DNA of 64,000 nt, taken from positions 89,234 to 153,233 of the forward strand of contig CAZSDP010000006.1 of the NCBI GenBank assembly GCA_964605665.1, read 5' to 3'. Each line of letters starts with the position of its first letter. Position 1 is the stretch's first letter. The DNA is from CAZSDP01 sp964605665 (lineage in GTDB: Bacteria; Planctomycetota; UBA8108; UBA1146). This document shows, piece by piece, positions 24,827 through 34,307 of the stretch. Below the pieces are notes generated by a model that was not told where the DNA came from, searched no databases, and saw nothing but the letters and a program-made list of their open reading frames with translations. A program made the position numbers and the translations under genes.

Positions 24827-26020
24827 TTGGCAGAATCCGCAGCTGCTCCTGATCCCTCTGGACGTGGCGCGTCGCGCCCGACCACAGCATCTCCTGTTCA
24901 CTTCGCCCCAGTTGACCATCCTCTCGAACATACTCGGCCTGCCCGACTCGTCCTCGATGATGGGTCAGTGTTTGAAGGCTTCCACTTTGGAGCGGAACGG
25001 GCTGCCAGTGGCGAGGTCGTTTTCTCCACTGGGATGGTGGGCTATCCAGAGTCATTGACTGACCCATCTTACCGTGGGCAGATCTTGACCTTTACCTATC
25101 CACTCATCGGTAACTATGGAGTGCCTGCAGTAAAAAGTGATCAACCGCCGGGGACGGTGATCTCAGAGTTTGAGTCGGTAAACATTCAGACCGAGGCATT
25201 GATCGTCTCAACGCTCTCTGGAGGACACACCCACTGGAATGCTGGGAAATCCCTGGAGGATTGGCTGATCGAAGAGGGAATCCCGGGCCTGTGTGGAATC
25301 GACACTCGCGCACTCACCCGTCGGCTCAGGTCTGCTGGAACTCGCCCGGGACGTATCGAAGTTGACGGTATTTCTGAGGTACTTGAGTTTCGTGATCCAG
25401 CGACGAGAAATCTCGTGGCGGAAGTGAGCTGCAAAACGCCGGAGTTGTTTCAGGCTCCTGGCACCGGATCACACCCGAGAGTCGTTCTTGTCGATTGTGG
25501 TGCGAAGCTGAACATCATCCGTTCTCTGAATCAAAGAGGGGCGGACGTTCTGCGCGTTCCCCACGATCACGACTTGGAATCTGAACGCGGAGATGGATTC
25601 TTAATCTCCAATGGGCCTGGCGATCCGAAAATGGCGGAAGCGACTATCGAGCAGATCGGTCGTTTGCTGCGAGGAGACCGCCCGGTCTTTGGAATATGCT
25701 TGGGAAATCAACTCCTCTCCCTCGCCGCCGGGGCGGATACCTTCAAGTTAGACTTTGGTCATCGAGGGCAGAATCAGCCATGCCGAGAGGTTGGCACCGA
25801 ACGCTGCTGGATCACCAGTCAGAATCACGGGTATGCAGTGGCGGGAGACCGGCTGCCTGACGGTTGGCATGAGTGGTTCGTCAATGCAAACGATGGATCG
25901 AATGAGGGAATTCGACACGAGAGCGGTCGATTCCGATCTGTGCAGTTTCACCCCGAAGCCAATCCTGGGCCGCGGGACGCGGCGGAACTCTTCGACCGTT
26001 TCCTGGAGGTGCTGCGATGA
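24827..26020 (+). CDS. carA: Carbamoyl-phosphate synthase small (glutaminase) subunit
   Basis: Hydrolyses glutamine and feeds ammonia to CarB for arginine and pyrimidine synthesis; 397 residues from the TTG at 24827. That start has GGAAGGA about six bases upstream and gives close to the usual ~380-residue length. The N-terminal domain is seen from LVLDDGSVFEGFHFG to GIDTRALTR. The class I amidotransferase domain has the nucleophile Cys in GICLGN, TSQNHGYAV, and the HPE dyad in QFHPEANPG. The normal His after CLG is Asn, and GHRGQNQP replaces GHRGANHP. Its stop overlaps carB (ATGA). Confidence 0.93.
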   Translation: MAESAAAPDPSGRGASRPTTASPVHFAPVDHPLEHTRPARLVLDDGSVFEGFHFGAERAASGEVVFSTGMVGYPESLTDPSYRGQILTFTYPLIGNYGVPAVKSDQPPGTVISEFESVNIQTEALIVSTLSGGHTHWNAGKSLEDWLIEEGIPGLCGIDTRALTRRLRSAGTRPGRIEVDGISEVLEFRDPATRNLVAEVSCKTPELFQAPGTGSHPRVVLVDCGAKLNIIRSLNQRGADVLRVPHDHDLESERGDGFLISNGPGDPKMAEATIEQIGRLLRGDRPVFGICLGNQLLSLAAGADTFKLDFGHRGQNQPCREVGTERCWITSQNHGYAVAGDRLPDGWHEWFVNANDGSNEGIRHESGRFRSVQFHPEANPGPRDAAELFDRFLEVLR

Positions 26021-29000
26021 GCCACGGTGAGCAACCTGCGATCGAGAGACCGGAAAAGGTTCTGATCCTCGGCAGCGGTGCGCTGAAGATTGGCGAAGCT
26101 GGAGAATTCGATTACTCCGGATCGCAAGCGATCAAGGCATTGCGCGAGGAGGGAATTCGTACCGTCCTGGTCAATCCGAACATCGCTACGATTCAGACGT
26201 CCGAGGGCCTCGCCGACGAAGTTTACTTTCTTCCGGTGAACCACGATTTTGTCACCAGAGTGATCGAGCGTGAGCGTCCCGATGCGATCCTGCTCTCGTT
26301 TGGAGGCCAAACCGCACTTAATTGTGGACTCGAGCTCTCCGATCGAGGGATCTTGGAGAAATATGGAGTGCGGGTTCTCGGTACGTCCCCAGAGACGATT
26401 CGAATCACGGAAGACCGAGAGCTTTTCGCTGAGCAGTTGCACTCGATTGGCATGCACACTCCTCACAGTCGAGCGGTTTCCACAGTTGAAGACGCACTCG
26501 CTGCCGCCCAAGAAATCAGCTATCCGGTGATGGTGAGAGCTGCATTTGCGTTAGGTGGGATGGGCAGTGGCATTGCGCAAGAGGCATCTCAACTGGAAGA
26601 GATGGCTCGTAAAGCACTGACCCACGCTCCTCAATTGCTCGTCGAAGAGTACCTCGAGGGTTGGCGAGAAATCGAATACGAAGTCGTCCGCGATCGCTAT
26701 GACAACTGTGTGACGGTCTGCAACATGGAGAATGTGGACGCGCTCGGAATTCACACCGGGGAGAGCATCGTCGTTGCCCCTTCCCAAACGTTGACCGACC
26801 AGGAGTACCACAAGCTTCGAGACATCTCGACGACTCTCATCCGGCACCTCAAGGTTGTCGGTGAGTGTAATGTTCAATTCGCCTTGCATCCCAGCAGTGA
26901 CGAGTATCGCATCATCGAAGTGAACGCGCGTCTGTCTCGCTCTTCTGCACTCGCCTCGAAGGCAACCGGCTACCCACTCGCTTTCGTTGCGGCGAAACTC
27001 GCTCTTGGATACTCACTGCATGCCGTTCCTAATTCGATTACTGAAGTGACCTTCAGCTGCTTCGAACCAGCTCTCGACTATGTGGTGATCAAGATCCCGC
27101 GTTGGGACTTGAAAAAGTTCAAGAGAGTTTCTCTGGAGCTCGGCAGTGAAATGAAGAGCGTCGGAGAAGTGATGGCCATAGGCCGTAGCTTCGAAGAGGC
27201 ACTCCAAAAAGCGTGTCGAATGCTCGGGGTCGGAGCGCATGGAGTCTTGTGCAATTCCTTCTCGTTCGGAAACGAAGACTCGATCTCCGAATTAGAAGAT
27301 CAGCTTTCCACTGCTACTGAAATGAGAATTTTCGCGATCGCCGAGGCATTTCGTCGAGGTCTAGACCTCGAGAGAGTCCACGCATTGACTCGGATCACTC
27401 CTTGGTTTCTTGAGCGCGTGATTGAATTGGTCACGACTGCGAGCAAAATTTCGGAGTACTCCCTGAATGAGTTACCTCCAGGCCTATTGCGACATGCGAA
27501 GTGTGCTGGATTCTCCGACAACCAGATTTCGAGATTGCTCAAAAGAACAGAGCAGCTGCCGCGCGGATATAGCGCGATGCTGAAGGTCCGCGAGCGTCGG
27601 AAGGAACTCGGGATTCTCCCGGTAACCAATCAGATCGATACCTTGGCAGCAGAGTATCCGGCCAAGACCAACTACCTCTACCTCACCTATCATGGTAGCG
27701 AAGATGATATTGAGCGCAGCAGTGTACGTCCGCAGATTGTTCTCGGTGGTGGGGCGTACAGAATCGGAAGTTCCGTTGAATTCGATTGGTGTGCGGTCAA
27801 TGCCGCTCAGAGTCTCGCCGCGAACGGTCATTCCACGGTTCTGATCAACTTCAACCCCGAGACTGTTTCGACCGATTACGACACGTGCGATCGATTGTAC
27901 TTCGATGAGTTGTCACTCGAGCGTGTGCTCGACATCTGTGACAAAGAAGATCCCCTTGGGGTTGTGATCAGTGTTGGAGGTCAGATTCCTAATCAGTTGG
28001 CGGTGCCGCTCGGAGAGCAGGGTGTCCCTGTTCTCGGGACATCTGTTGACTCCATCGATCGTGCAGAAAACAGAGAGAAATTCAGTACGCTTCTCGACGA
28101 TCTGGGAATAGATCAGCCTGAGTGGCGCGAACTGACTTCGCTCGACGACGCATTGAGCTTTGCAGAGAACACCGGTTATCCGGTTTTGATTCGACCTTCT
28201 TATGTCTTGAGTGGGGCAGCGATGAGCGTTGCACACTCTGATCAAGAACTCGCTGAGTACTTGGACGCAGCGACGGAAGTCTCGAAAGACTTTCCCGTTG
28301 TGATCTCAAAATTCATTGCAGGTGCAAAAGAAATCGAACTCGACGGTGTCGCCCAATCCGGTCGATTGATTTGTTTCGCTATTTCAGAGCATGTTGAGCA
28401 AGCAGGTGTTCATTCGGGTGACGCAACGATAGTCTTCCCGTCGCAGCGGCTGTATTTGGAGACGGTCCGAAGGATCAAGAAGATTGCTCGGGGGATTGCG
28501 AGTGCTCTGGAGATTACTGGGCCGTTCAACATTCAGTTCATTGCTCGGGACAATCGAATCCAAGTGATCGAGTGCAATTTGCGTGCATCCAGGAGCTTCC
28601 CCTTTGTTTCCAAAATCTTGAAAGAGAATCTCATCGACTATGCCGTTCGGGCGATGCTCGGTGAAGAGGTTGAGTCACCGGCGAAGTCAGCGTTTGACTG
28701 CGACTACGTTGGGGTGAAGGCGCCTCAATTCAGCTTCTCTCGTTTGAAAGGGGCCGACCCACTACTCGGGGTGGAGATGGCCTCGACCGGGGAAGTTGCC
28801 TGCCTGGGACACGACGTTCACAGCGCCTATCTCAAGGCGCTCGTCTCAGTTGGTTTCAAGATCCCAACCAAGGGAGTTTTGCTGACCACCGGGACGATCG
28901 AAAGCAAAGCTGCCTTTTTGCCGAGTGCGCGTAAGCTGGTCCAGCTTCGTCTGCCGATCTTCGCCACGCCGGGAACTCACGCGTTCTTGGCGGAACATGG

Positions 29001-29274
29001 TATCGAATCGACATTGCTCTACCCTCCTCTTGAGGAGAGTCAGCCGAACGTTATCGACCATTTGGAGTCAGGAAAGATCGACTTGGTGATCAATGTACCC
29101 AGATCGTTGGAGCGCAGAGATCTGTCGAGCGGATATCTGATTCGCAGAAAATCGGTCGATTTTGGAGTGAGTCTTTTCACCAATATTCAAGCAGCGGAGC
29201 TCTTCGTCGATTCTCTCGTTGCAGTGACATCGATGGAAGATCTGAAGATAAAGCCTTGGCGTGAGTACGGTTGA
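26017..29274 (+). CDS. carB: Carbamoyl-phosphate synthase large subunit, CAD-like
   Basis: Full-length large subunit, 1085 residues, with two ATP-grasp halves and a C-terminal allosteric (MGS-like) domain. ILGSGALKIGEAGEFDYSGSQAIKAL opens the first half and IVLGGGAYRIGSSVEFDWCAVNAA the second. Several motifs resemble eukaryotic CPSases (GEAGEFDYSGSQ, IPRWDLKKF and NYLYLTYHG) more than E. coli CarB. ATP-grasp loops such as VRAAFALGGMGSG and IRPSYVLSGAAM are intact. It overlaps carA by four bases, and the pair is one operon. The 3' end has no clear terminator before the next gene. Confidence 0.95.
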   Translation: MSHGEQPAIERPEKVLILGSGALKIGEAGEFDYSGSQAIKALREEGIRTVLVNPNIATIQTSEGLADEVYFLPVNHDFVTRVIERERPDAILLSFGGQTALNCGLELSDRGILEKYGVRVLGTSPETIRITEDRELFAEQLHSIGMHTPHSRAVSTVEDALAAAQEISYPVMVRAAFALGGMGSGIAQEASQLEEMARKALTHAPQLLVEEYLEGWREIEYEVVRDRYDNCVTVCNMENVDALGIHTGESIVVAPSQTLTDQEYHKLRDISTTLIRHLKVVGECNVQFALHPSSDEYRIIEVNARLSRSSALASKATGYPLAFVAAKLALGYSLHAVPNSITEVTFSCFEPALDYVVIKIPRWDLKKFKRVSLELGSEMKSVGEVMAIGRSFEEALQKACRMLGVGAHGVLCNSFSFGNEDSISELEDQLSTATEMRIFAIAEAFRRGLDLERVHALTRITPWFLERVIELVTTASKISEYSLNELPPGLLRHAKCAGFSDNQISRLLKRTEQLPRGYSAMLKVRERRKELGILPVTNQIDTLAAEYPAKTNYLYLTYHGSEDDIERSSVRPQIVLGGGAYRIGSSVEFDWCAVNAAQSLAANGHSTVLINFNPETVSTDYDTCDRLYFDELSLERVLDICDKEDPLGVVISVGGQIPNQLAVPLGEQGVPVLGTSVDSIDRAENREKFSTLLDDLGIDQPEWRELTSLDDALSFAENTGYPVLIRPSYVLSGAAMSVAHSDQELAEYLDAATEVSKDFPVVISKFIAGAKEIELDGVAQSGRLICFAISEHVEQAGVHSGDATIVFPSQRLYLETVRRIKKIARGIASALEITGPFNIQFIARDNRIQVIECNLRASRSFPFVSKILKENLIDYAVRAMLGEEVESPAKSAFDCDYVGVKAPQFSFSRLKGADPLLGVEMASTGEVACLGHDVHSAYLKALVSVGFKIPTKGVLLTTGTIESKAAFLPSARKLVQLRLPIFATPGTHAFLAEHGIESTLLYPPLEESQPNVIDHLESGKIDLVINVPRSLERRDLSSGYLIRRKSVDFGVSLFTNIQAAELFVDSLVAVTSMEDLKIKPWREYG

Positions 29275-29415
29275 TCCTCGCCACAGCTGCGAGGATTTGG
29301 CTGCTCGATATCGTTTGGTGAGCCTAGGCGAAGTCTGCGAAACCTCCGCGTGAGTCTGGGGTTTTTCTAATTCGAGCCTCAGTTGTAGATTTACACTTTT
29401 GAGAGGGAAGACACC

Positions 29416-29904
29416 GTGTCAAAAATAGTGATGACGATCGCATTCTTGTTCACTTTGATCGCGATCTGGTCTTTAGCGCCCGCGGGGGGGGAAATTGCTC
29501 GCGCGGACGGCGATTCGAAACTCGACCAAGGTATGGAGAAGCTGAACCGAGGATTCCGAGGAATGCGCCGCGCTCGTGGAGACATTCAAAAGACTCTAGA
29601 GCTCATCCCCGGGATGCAAGAAGGTGCTTTGATGTCGAAGGGGGAAATGCCCCATGTCGTGGAAGATATCAAGGACGAGAAGGAGCGAGCAGAGGCGTTG
29701 AAGCGCTACCGTATTCAGATGATCGACCTGATGACGGAGCTGCTGGTGTTGGAGAAAGCCGCCTTGAATGGCGAGGCGGAGAGCGTAACGGCAAGTGTTC
29801 AGAAGCTCGGTCGATTGCAGAAGACCGGGCATGATGAGTTCCGCGAGGAAGAAGAAGGGGAGCGCCGCAGGGGACGTGGGCGAGGTGGTCGCGGAGGTCA
29901 GTGA
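29416..29904 (+). CDS. Cytochrome b562-like periplasmic helical protein
   Basis: Exported protein of 162 residues from the GTG at 29416 (GAGGGAAG upstream), with a signal peptide predicted to be cut after ARA (residue 30). The mature part is a helical bundle resembling cytochrome b562: Met40 in LDQGMEKLNRGF aligns with the axial Met7 and His139 in KTGHDEFR aligns with the axial His102, about 99 residues apart versus 95 in the E. coli protein. Heme binding is therefore plausible. The C-terminus is an Arg/Gly-rich basic tail not seen in b562. An alternative is an unrelated four-helix bundle of the same topology. Confidence 0.6.
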   Translation: MSKIVMTIAFLFTLIAIWSLAPAGGEIARADGDSKLDQGMEKLNRGFRGMRRARGDIQKTLELIPGMQEGALMSKGEMPHVVEDIKDEKERAEALKRYRIQMIDLMTELLVLEKAALNGEAESVTASVQKLGRLQKTGHDEFREEEEGERRRGRGRGGRGGQ

Positions 29905-30000
29905 CCTAGGATCGATCGTCCGTCCAATGCGTGATCTGCGAGTTCAACTTTCAGCTCGCTCTCGAAGAGCTGAATCTTGATCAAGCTCAGTATCAAAGCA

Positions 30001-30041
30001 AAAGAGAGGGTTTTCGCTGAAAGCGAAAACCCTCTCTTTTT
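30001..30041. terminator. Bidirectional intrinsic terminator between convergent genes
   Basis: Perfect 18-bp stem (30001-30018 with 30022-30039) with a GAA loop, followed by T on the plus strand and preceded by A-rich sequence, so it works in both directions. It separates the b562-like gene (plus) from the S41 protease gene (minus). Confidence 0.9.
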
Positions 30042-30065
30042 AAATCGATCAGTCTCGAGTCGAGC

Positions 30066-32372
30066 TTAGAGCTTCTTTTCCTTTTCAAACTTCTTCGCAA
30101 AGACCTCGTACTGTGGAATCGTTTCAGGAGAGCTGTCGATCTTCTTCAGGAGTTCAACAATGGCTCCCTGCAGTTGGCGATCCTCATTGAAGTCGCAGGC
30201 AAACTGACGTCCTCGCTTATCCTCGAATCGACGACGAATCTTGCTGCGAAGATGATAGCGAATGTCATCCGAAGAGGCGTTGGAGATGTTTCGATCTGTA
30301 AAGTACTCATCGAATTCGGGATAGGGCTCGGTGCTTCCGCCGTCACCCTCTCTCGCGATGATCTCAAAGGTATCTTCATGGTCAGCGAAGTACTTCTCGA
30401 GGTACTCGGTGAAGACATCTTCTTCGACGAGCTTGTTGATCGCTTCTAGGCGCCAGAGAGCGATATCTTCTGGCTCGATCGTCACGTCGGGTTCGACCCC
30501 GCCTTCCTCGATCACTTTTCCGTCGCTGTCTCTCTTCGCGTGTATCGACCGCCCGCTTGGCAAGTAGTAGTACTGGACAGTGAGCCGAAGAGTGGTTTCG
30601 CCTCCCAGCTCCTCATTGATCTGACGCGGCATATTCAGGAGACGCTGAACGCTCCCTTTTCCGAAGGTCTTTTCGCCGATGATTGTGGCCCGATCGAAGT
30701 CCTGCAGTGCTCCGGAGACGATTTCTGAAGCGCTGGCGCTCGAACTATTGACGAGCACGACAAGAGGCCAGTTGCCGCGGATTTTCTTCGTGGCGTACTT
30801 GCTCGAGGTGTCGAAACGGCCGCTAGGGGCCTTTTGCGTGACGATTGGAAGCTCCGTGTTCGACACAAAGTTATCAACCAGATCGACTGCCGCTTGGAGA
30901 TAGCCACCAGGGTTGTAGCGCAGGTCGAGGATCAGTCCCTTCATCCCTTGGGAGCTGAGGTCATCGAGCGCGGCCTCTACTTCATCGACGGCTGTATCCC
31001 CAAACTGCGCCAAGCTGATGTAGCCAATCTCTCCAGGGAGCATCGAATGGCGAACCGAGTCGAGGTGGATCAGCCTGCGAGTGATGGAGAAGGGCTTTGG
31101 CTCTTTCCAGCCACGACGGTGCACTTTCACTTCGACCGGAGTACCGGGCTGCCCTTTGAGTTTCTTGACGATTTCATCGAGCCGAAGTCCCTGGGTTGAG
31201 AATCCAGCCACTTCGGTCAGCAGATCGTCGGTAAGGAGTCCGACCTCGTAAGCGGGGCCTTTGTAGATGGGGCGGAGGATCTTCAAGTAGTCGGTGTCTG
31301 GATCTTTGCCGACTTGGGCGCCGATTCCCGCGTATTCACCGCTGATTCCCTCATAGAAGTCGAGAGTGTCCTTGACGTCCATGAACGATGAGAATGGATC
31401 GAGGCTATCGACCATCCCCTTCGCCGCGGCGACCAGAAGACGCTCGCGATCGAGCCGCTTTGGATCGGCATAAAAGTATTCGATCCGGTCGAGCAGATCG
31501 TCAATGAGAGGGAACCGAGTTGTCAGATTCTTGGTGCGTTGCGATCGCTCGACGCGGTCCACTTGCAGCTTGAGCTCGCGTTCGAGCTGGAGAATCTTCT
31601 GCTGGAGCGCTTCATTGGCGACCTCTTGGGTGGGTGGGGTCGCGTCGAGATCACGCTCTAGACGTCGCATCAGACGATCTTGTTGGAGGAGAAGACGCGC
31701 TTGTTCTCCACGTTCACTCGGTTCCAGTTCCAAATCGCGGAGGACTGATTTGACCTTGCCATCGAAGAGACCCATTCTTCCGAGGGCGAGCGCGGCGGGA
31801 TCGCGTCCTTCAGCACTGTCGACGTCGAGCAAGGGTAAGAGAGCGTCGCGAGCTGCGGTACGGTCGCCGCTGACCTTGAACAGTGCTACTGCCGTCGGTA
31901 CGCGTAGAGCCGCGTCATTCTTCGCCTCACCATCGAGGAGGGCTCGGAGCGCCTTCTCCGCGGTCGGGGTAGCGAAGTCTCCCAGGAGTCGGATGGCGGC
32001 GACCCGACGGTCCGCCTCTGCGCTCGAGTCGCTGGCGAGCTGGATCAAGGGGCGCTCGACCGAATCGACTTCCCCGAGTGAAATCAGGGTTTTTGCTGCC
32101 ATCAATCGGCGGTTGGGAACTTCAGAGCCGAGGGAGCTCCGAAGCCACGGAATCACGTCATCTCCGAGGGCTTCAAGTGTCCTGGAGCCTTGCCAGGCTT
32201 CCGCCAGACTGCGCGTTTCGTAGCGCTCAAAAACCTCTTCTGCGGCTTTCTCCACATCGGGGGTTTGGGCTGCTAAGCCACTCGCAAGGACGGTGAGAAG
32301 CATCAGAGCGGGAATGACCGCTGAGGCGACTGAAGAGGGGACAGGGAGTAAACGGCGAGTCATCGACCGCAT
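30066..32372 (-). CDS. HEAT-repeat, PDZ, S41 (CtpA-like) carboxyl-terminal protease
   Basis: Exported protease of 768 residues on the minus strand. A signal peptide (ALMLLTVLASGLAA) is followed by HEAT-like alpha repeats (about 45-235), a coiled coil (about 230-282), then the S41 module: PDZ domain (about 340-425) and peptidase domain. The catalytic Ser is Ser547 in NSSSASASE, and the Lys is Lys572 in GEKTFGKGSVQ, 25 residues later as in Tsp/CtpA. The C-terminal ~190 residues are charged and helical. GAAGGAG lies six bases before the ATG at 32372. The HEAT extension is unusual for CtpA and could recruit substrates. It is convergent with the b562-like gene. Confidence 0.9.
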   Translation of the reverse strand: MRSMTRRLLPVPSSVASAVIPALMLLTVLASGLAAQTPDVEKAAEEVFERYETRSLAEAWQGSRTLEALGDDVIPWLRSSLGSEVPNRRLMAAKTLISLGEVDSVERPLIQLASDSSAEADRRVAAIRLLGDFATPTAEKALRALLDGEAKNDAALRVPTAVALFKVSGDRTAARDALLPLLDVDSAEGRDPAALALGRMGLFDGKVKSVLRDLELEPSERGEQARLLLQQDRLMRRLERDLDATPPTQEVANEALQQKILQLERELKLQVDRVERSQRTKNLTTRFPLIDDLLDRIEYFYADPKRLDRERLLVAAAKGMVDSLDPFSSFMDVKDTLDFYEGISGEYAGIGAQVGKDPDTDYLKILRPIYKGPAYEVGLLTDDLLTEVAGFSTQGLRLDEIVKKLKGQPGTPVEVKVHRRGWKEPKPFSITRRLIHLDSVRHSMLPGEIGYISLAQFGDTAVDEVEAALDDLSSQGMKGLILDLRYNPGGYLQAAVDLVDNFVSNTELPIVTQKAPSGRFDTSSKYATKKIRGNWPLVVLVNSSSASASEIVSGALQDFDRATIIGEKTFGKGSVQRLLNMPRQINEELGGETTLRLTVQYYYLPSGRSIHAKRDSDGKVIEEGGVEPDVTIEPEDIALWRLEAINKLVEEDVFTEYLEKYFADHEDTFEIIAREGDGGSTEPYPEFDEYFTDRNISNASSDDIRYHLRSKIRRRFEDKRGRQFACDFNEDRQLQGAIVELLKKIDSSPETIPQYEVFAKKFEKEKKL

Positions 32373-32682
32373 TTGAGGCTCCTTCTCAGGTGTGAGGTGC
32401 GAACGGGCCGTTGCAAACTCTTCTCTTAAAAGGTTTTTCGGCAGGATGGCCGTTCAGCTCCTGATGGAATCATAACACTCTAGCAACTGGGCCGCCAACG
32501 AGCCCGGAGTGGTGCAATCGTGTTTTCTCGCCGTTTCCAGCCTCTGTATGCGCAGATCCGCGAGTGGTCGGAATGCGACCGCTGCTGCGGACGGGGTCAC
32601 CAACAACAAATCTGGTTGCCAGTACTGCTCAGCCACTTATTCTCGCCGGGGAGCGGTCCCCCTCATTTGGAGGGACAGCGAG
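32373..32682. other. Divergent promoter region between the S41 protease and comM
   Basis: About 310 bases between divergently transcribed genes. The comM reading frame stays open upstream to 32509, but that part has no ribosome site or domain, so I treat it as non-coding. No promoter motif was convincing. Confidence 0.4.
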
Positions 32683-34218
32683 ATGTTTCGGATTCAGTCG
32701 GGTGACGTTTATGGGATCGAAGGCCGCGTTGTCGAGATCGAAGTCGATCTCATTCCAACCCTACGCAGTTTTGTCATCAGCGGACTTCCCGGTCCGGGAA
32801 TTCGAGAATCGCGTGATCGGATTCAATCAGCGATTCACAATCAGGGGTTCCAGTTTCCGCTCCAAGAGAGAATCGTGGTCAACTTGGCCCCTGCGAGCAC
32901 CGAGAAGGACGGTGCGGCTTTTGATCTCCCGATCGCCCTGGGGATTCTCGCGCGTTCTGGCCAGATTGAGTTCCACGGTGAAGCGTGGGGTTGTTTTGGC
33001 GAACTCGCGCTCGATGGACGAGTCAGACCGGTTTCAGGGACGCTGGGGATCGTCTCGGCTCTGATCGATGCGGGAATCTCCAAGATCTTGGTCCCCGCCG
33101 AATCGCTCGGTGAAGCCCGGGCCGTGGCGGGCGCTCGAATTGAAGGAGTGCGCAATCTATCGAGTGCGGTTGCGGTCATCACCGGCCAAGCCGAAGGTGA
33201 ATCGATCACGACGATCGATCGGGCCCCTCTCTCTTCTTCCTCATCTCCAGACTTTCGAGATGTGATCGGACAGAAGGAAGCGAAGCGTGCCTTGGCGATC
33301 GCAGCGGCGGGAGAACACAATGTTCTTTTGGTCGGTCCTCCCGGGGCGGGGAAGAGCTTCCTCGCGCGGAGGCTTCCTTCACTGCTTCCCCCCCTCGAGC
33401 CGGCGGAGTCTTTGGAGGTCACTCGAATCCTTTCGTCGGTGGGGCGTCATGACGGGCGAGGTTTAGTCCAAGATCGCCCATACCGGGCTCCCCATCACAC
33501 AGTCTCTTGGGCTGGTTTGGTCGGTGGTGGCTCGACTCCGACTCCCGGAGAAATCACCCTTGCTCACCGTGGAGTCTTGTTTCTCGACGAGCTTCCTGAG
33601 TACCCAAGGCGATGCCTCGAAGCCCTCCGGGAACCTCTCGAAGAGGGCCATATCTCCATCGCGCGGAGTGGCTGCAGCCTGACCTTCCCGGCACGCTTTA
33701 TTTTGGTGGCAGCGATGAATCCCTGCCCCTGCGGGTTTGCCACCCATCCGCGGCGGAAGTGTCGTTGTCGGGCCGAGAGGATCTTCCAATACTTAGATGG
33801 TCTCTCTGGTCCGCTCCTTGATCGCATCGATGTTCGCTTGAGTGTCGAAGGCATGGCCGGTGATCACCTTCTTTCTGTCGAGAAGGAAGAGGACGACACT
33901 CCGAGCTTGAGGCATTCGGTGGAAAGAGCGATTCGCTTTCGGCGTCAAAGGGACCAGCACTTTCCGAACCGAGCCCTCGACTGGGAGTCTCGACACCGGT
34001 GGGCTCGGCTCTCAGATCGATCTCGTCCTCTTCTCTTAGCAAATGCTGCGGAGTTGGAGCTGTCGACGCGGGGGATCACTCGAGTCTTGCGCCTCGCACG
34101 AACTTGCGCCGATCTCGAGGAAAACCGGGAGATCGAAGTCCGACATCTGATGGAGGCCCTCGAGTATCGTGCCCCCCGCGGAGGTGCAGGTTTCGGTGGT
34201 TGGCTTGCGGATCGTTGA
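32683..34218 (+). CDS. comM: Magnesium chelatase-like ATPase ComM/YifB
   Basis: AAA+ helicase-like protein of 511 residues. It resembles ComM, which drives branch migration during natural transformation. An N-terminal ChlI/Lon-like domain (IEGRVVEIEVDLIPTLRSFVISGLPG) precedes the AAA+ core with P-loop GPPGAGKS, sensor region LAHRGVLFLDELPEY (Walker B), and NPCPCG...RKCRC zinc-like cysteines. The C-terminal helical domain ends in GG.W. ATG 32683 has GGAGGGA about 9 bases upstream. With type IV pilus genes in the same window a role in DNA uptake is reasonable but unproven. Confidence 0.93.
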   Translation: MFRIQSGDVYGIEGRVVEIEVDLIPTLRSFVISGLPGPGIRESRDRIQSAIHNQGFQFPLQERIVVNLAPASTEKDGAAFDLPIALGILARSGQIEFHGEAWGCFGELALDGRVRPVSGTLGIVSALIDAGISKILVPAESLGEARAVAGARIEGVRNLSSAVAVITGQAEGESITTIDRAPLSSSSSPDFRDVIGQKEAKRALAIAAAGEHNVLLVGPPGAGKSFLARRLPSLLPPLEPAESLEVTRILSSVGRHDGRGLVQDRPYRAPHHTVSWAGLVGGGSTPTPGEITLAHRGVLFLDELPEYPRRCLEALREPLEEGHISIARSGCSLTFPARFILVAAMNPCPCGFATHPRRKCRCRAERIFQYLDGLSGPLLDRIDVRLSVEGMAGDHLLSVEKEEDDTPSLRHSVERAIRFRRQRDQHFPNRALDWESRHRWARLSDRSRPLLLANAAELELSTRGITRVLRLARTCADLEENREIEVRHLMEALEYRAPRGGAGFGGWLADR

Positions 34219-34307
34219 CGGGGTGGGGTTGCAGCCGCGGCTGAAGCCGGCATCCTAGTGGTGCCCAGGGGAAGGTCTCCTGAGTTGAATCCCGAAGAAG
34301 GAGTCTC

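Noticed and set aside
31504..32223. 239-codon open frame on the plus strand opposite the S41 protease
   Set aside because: It mirrors the protease coding strand, is Arg/Ser-rich low complexity and has no domain. The protease has a full set of motifs.
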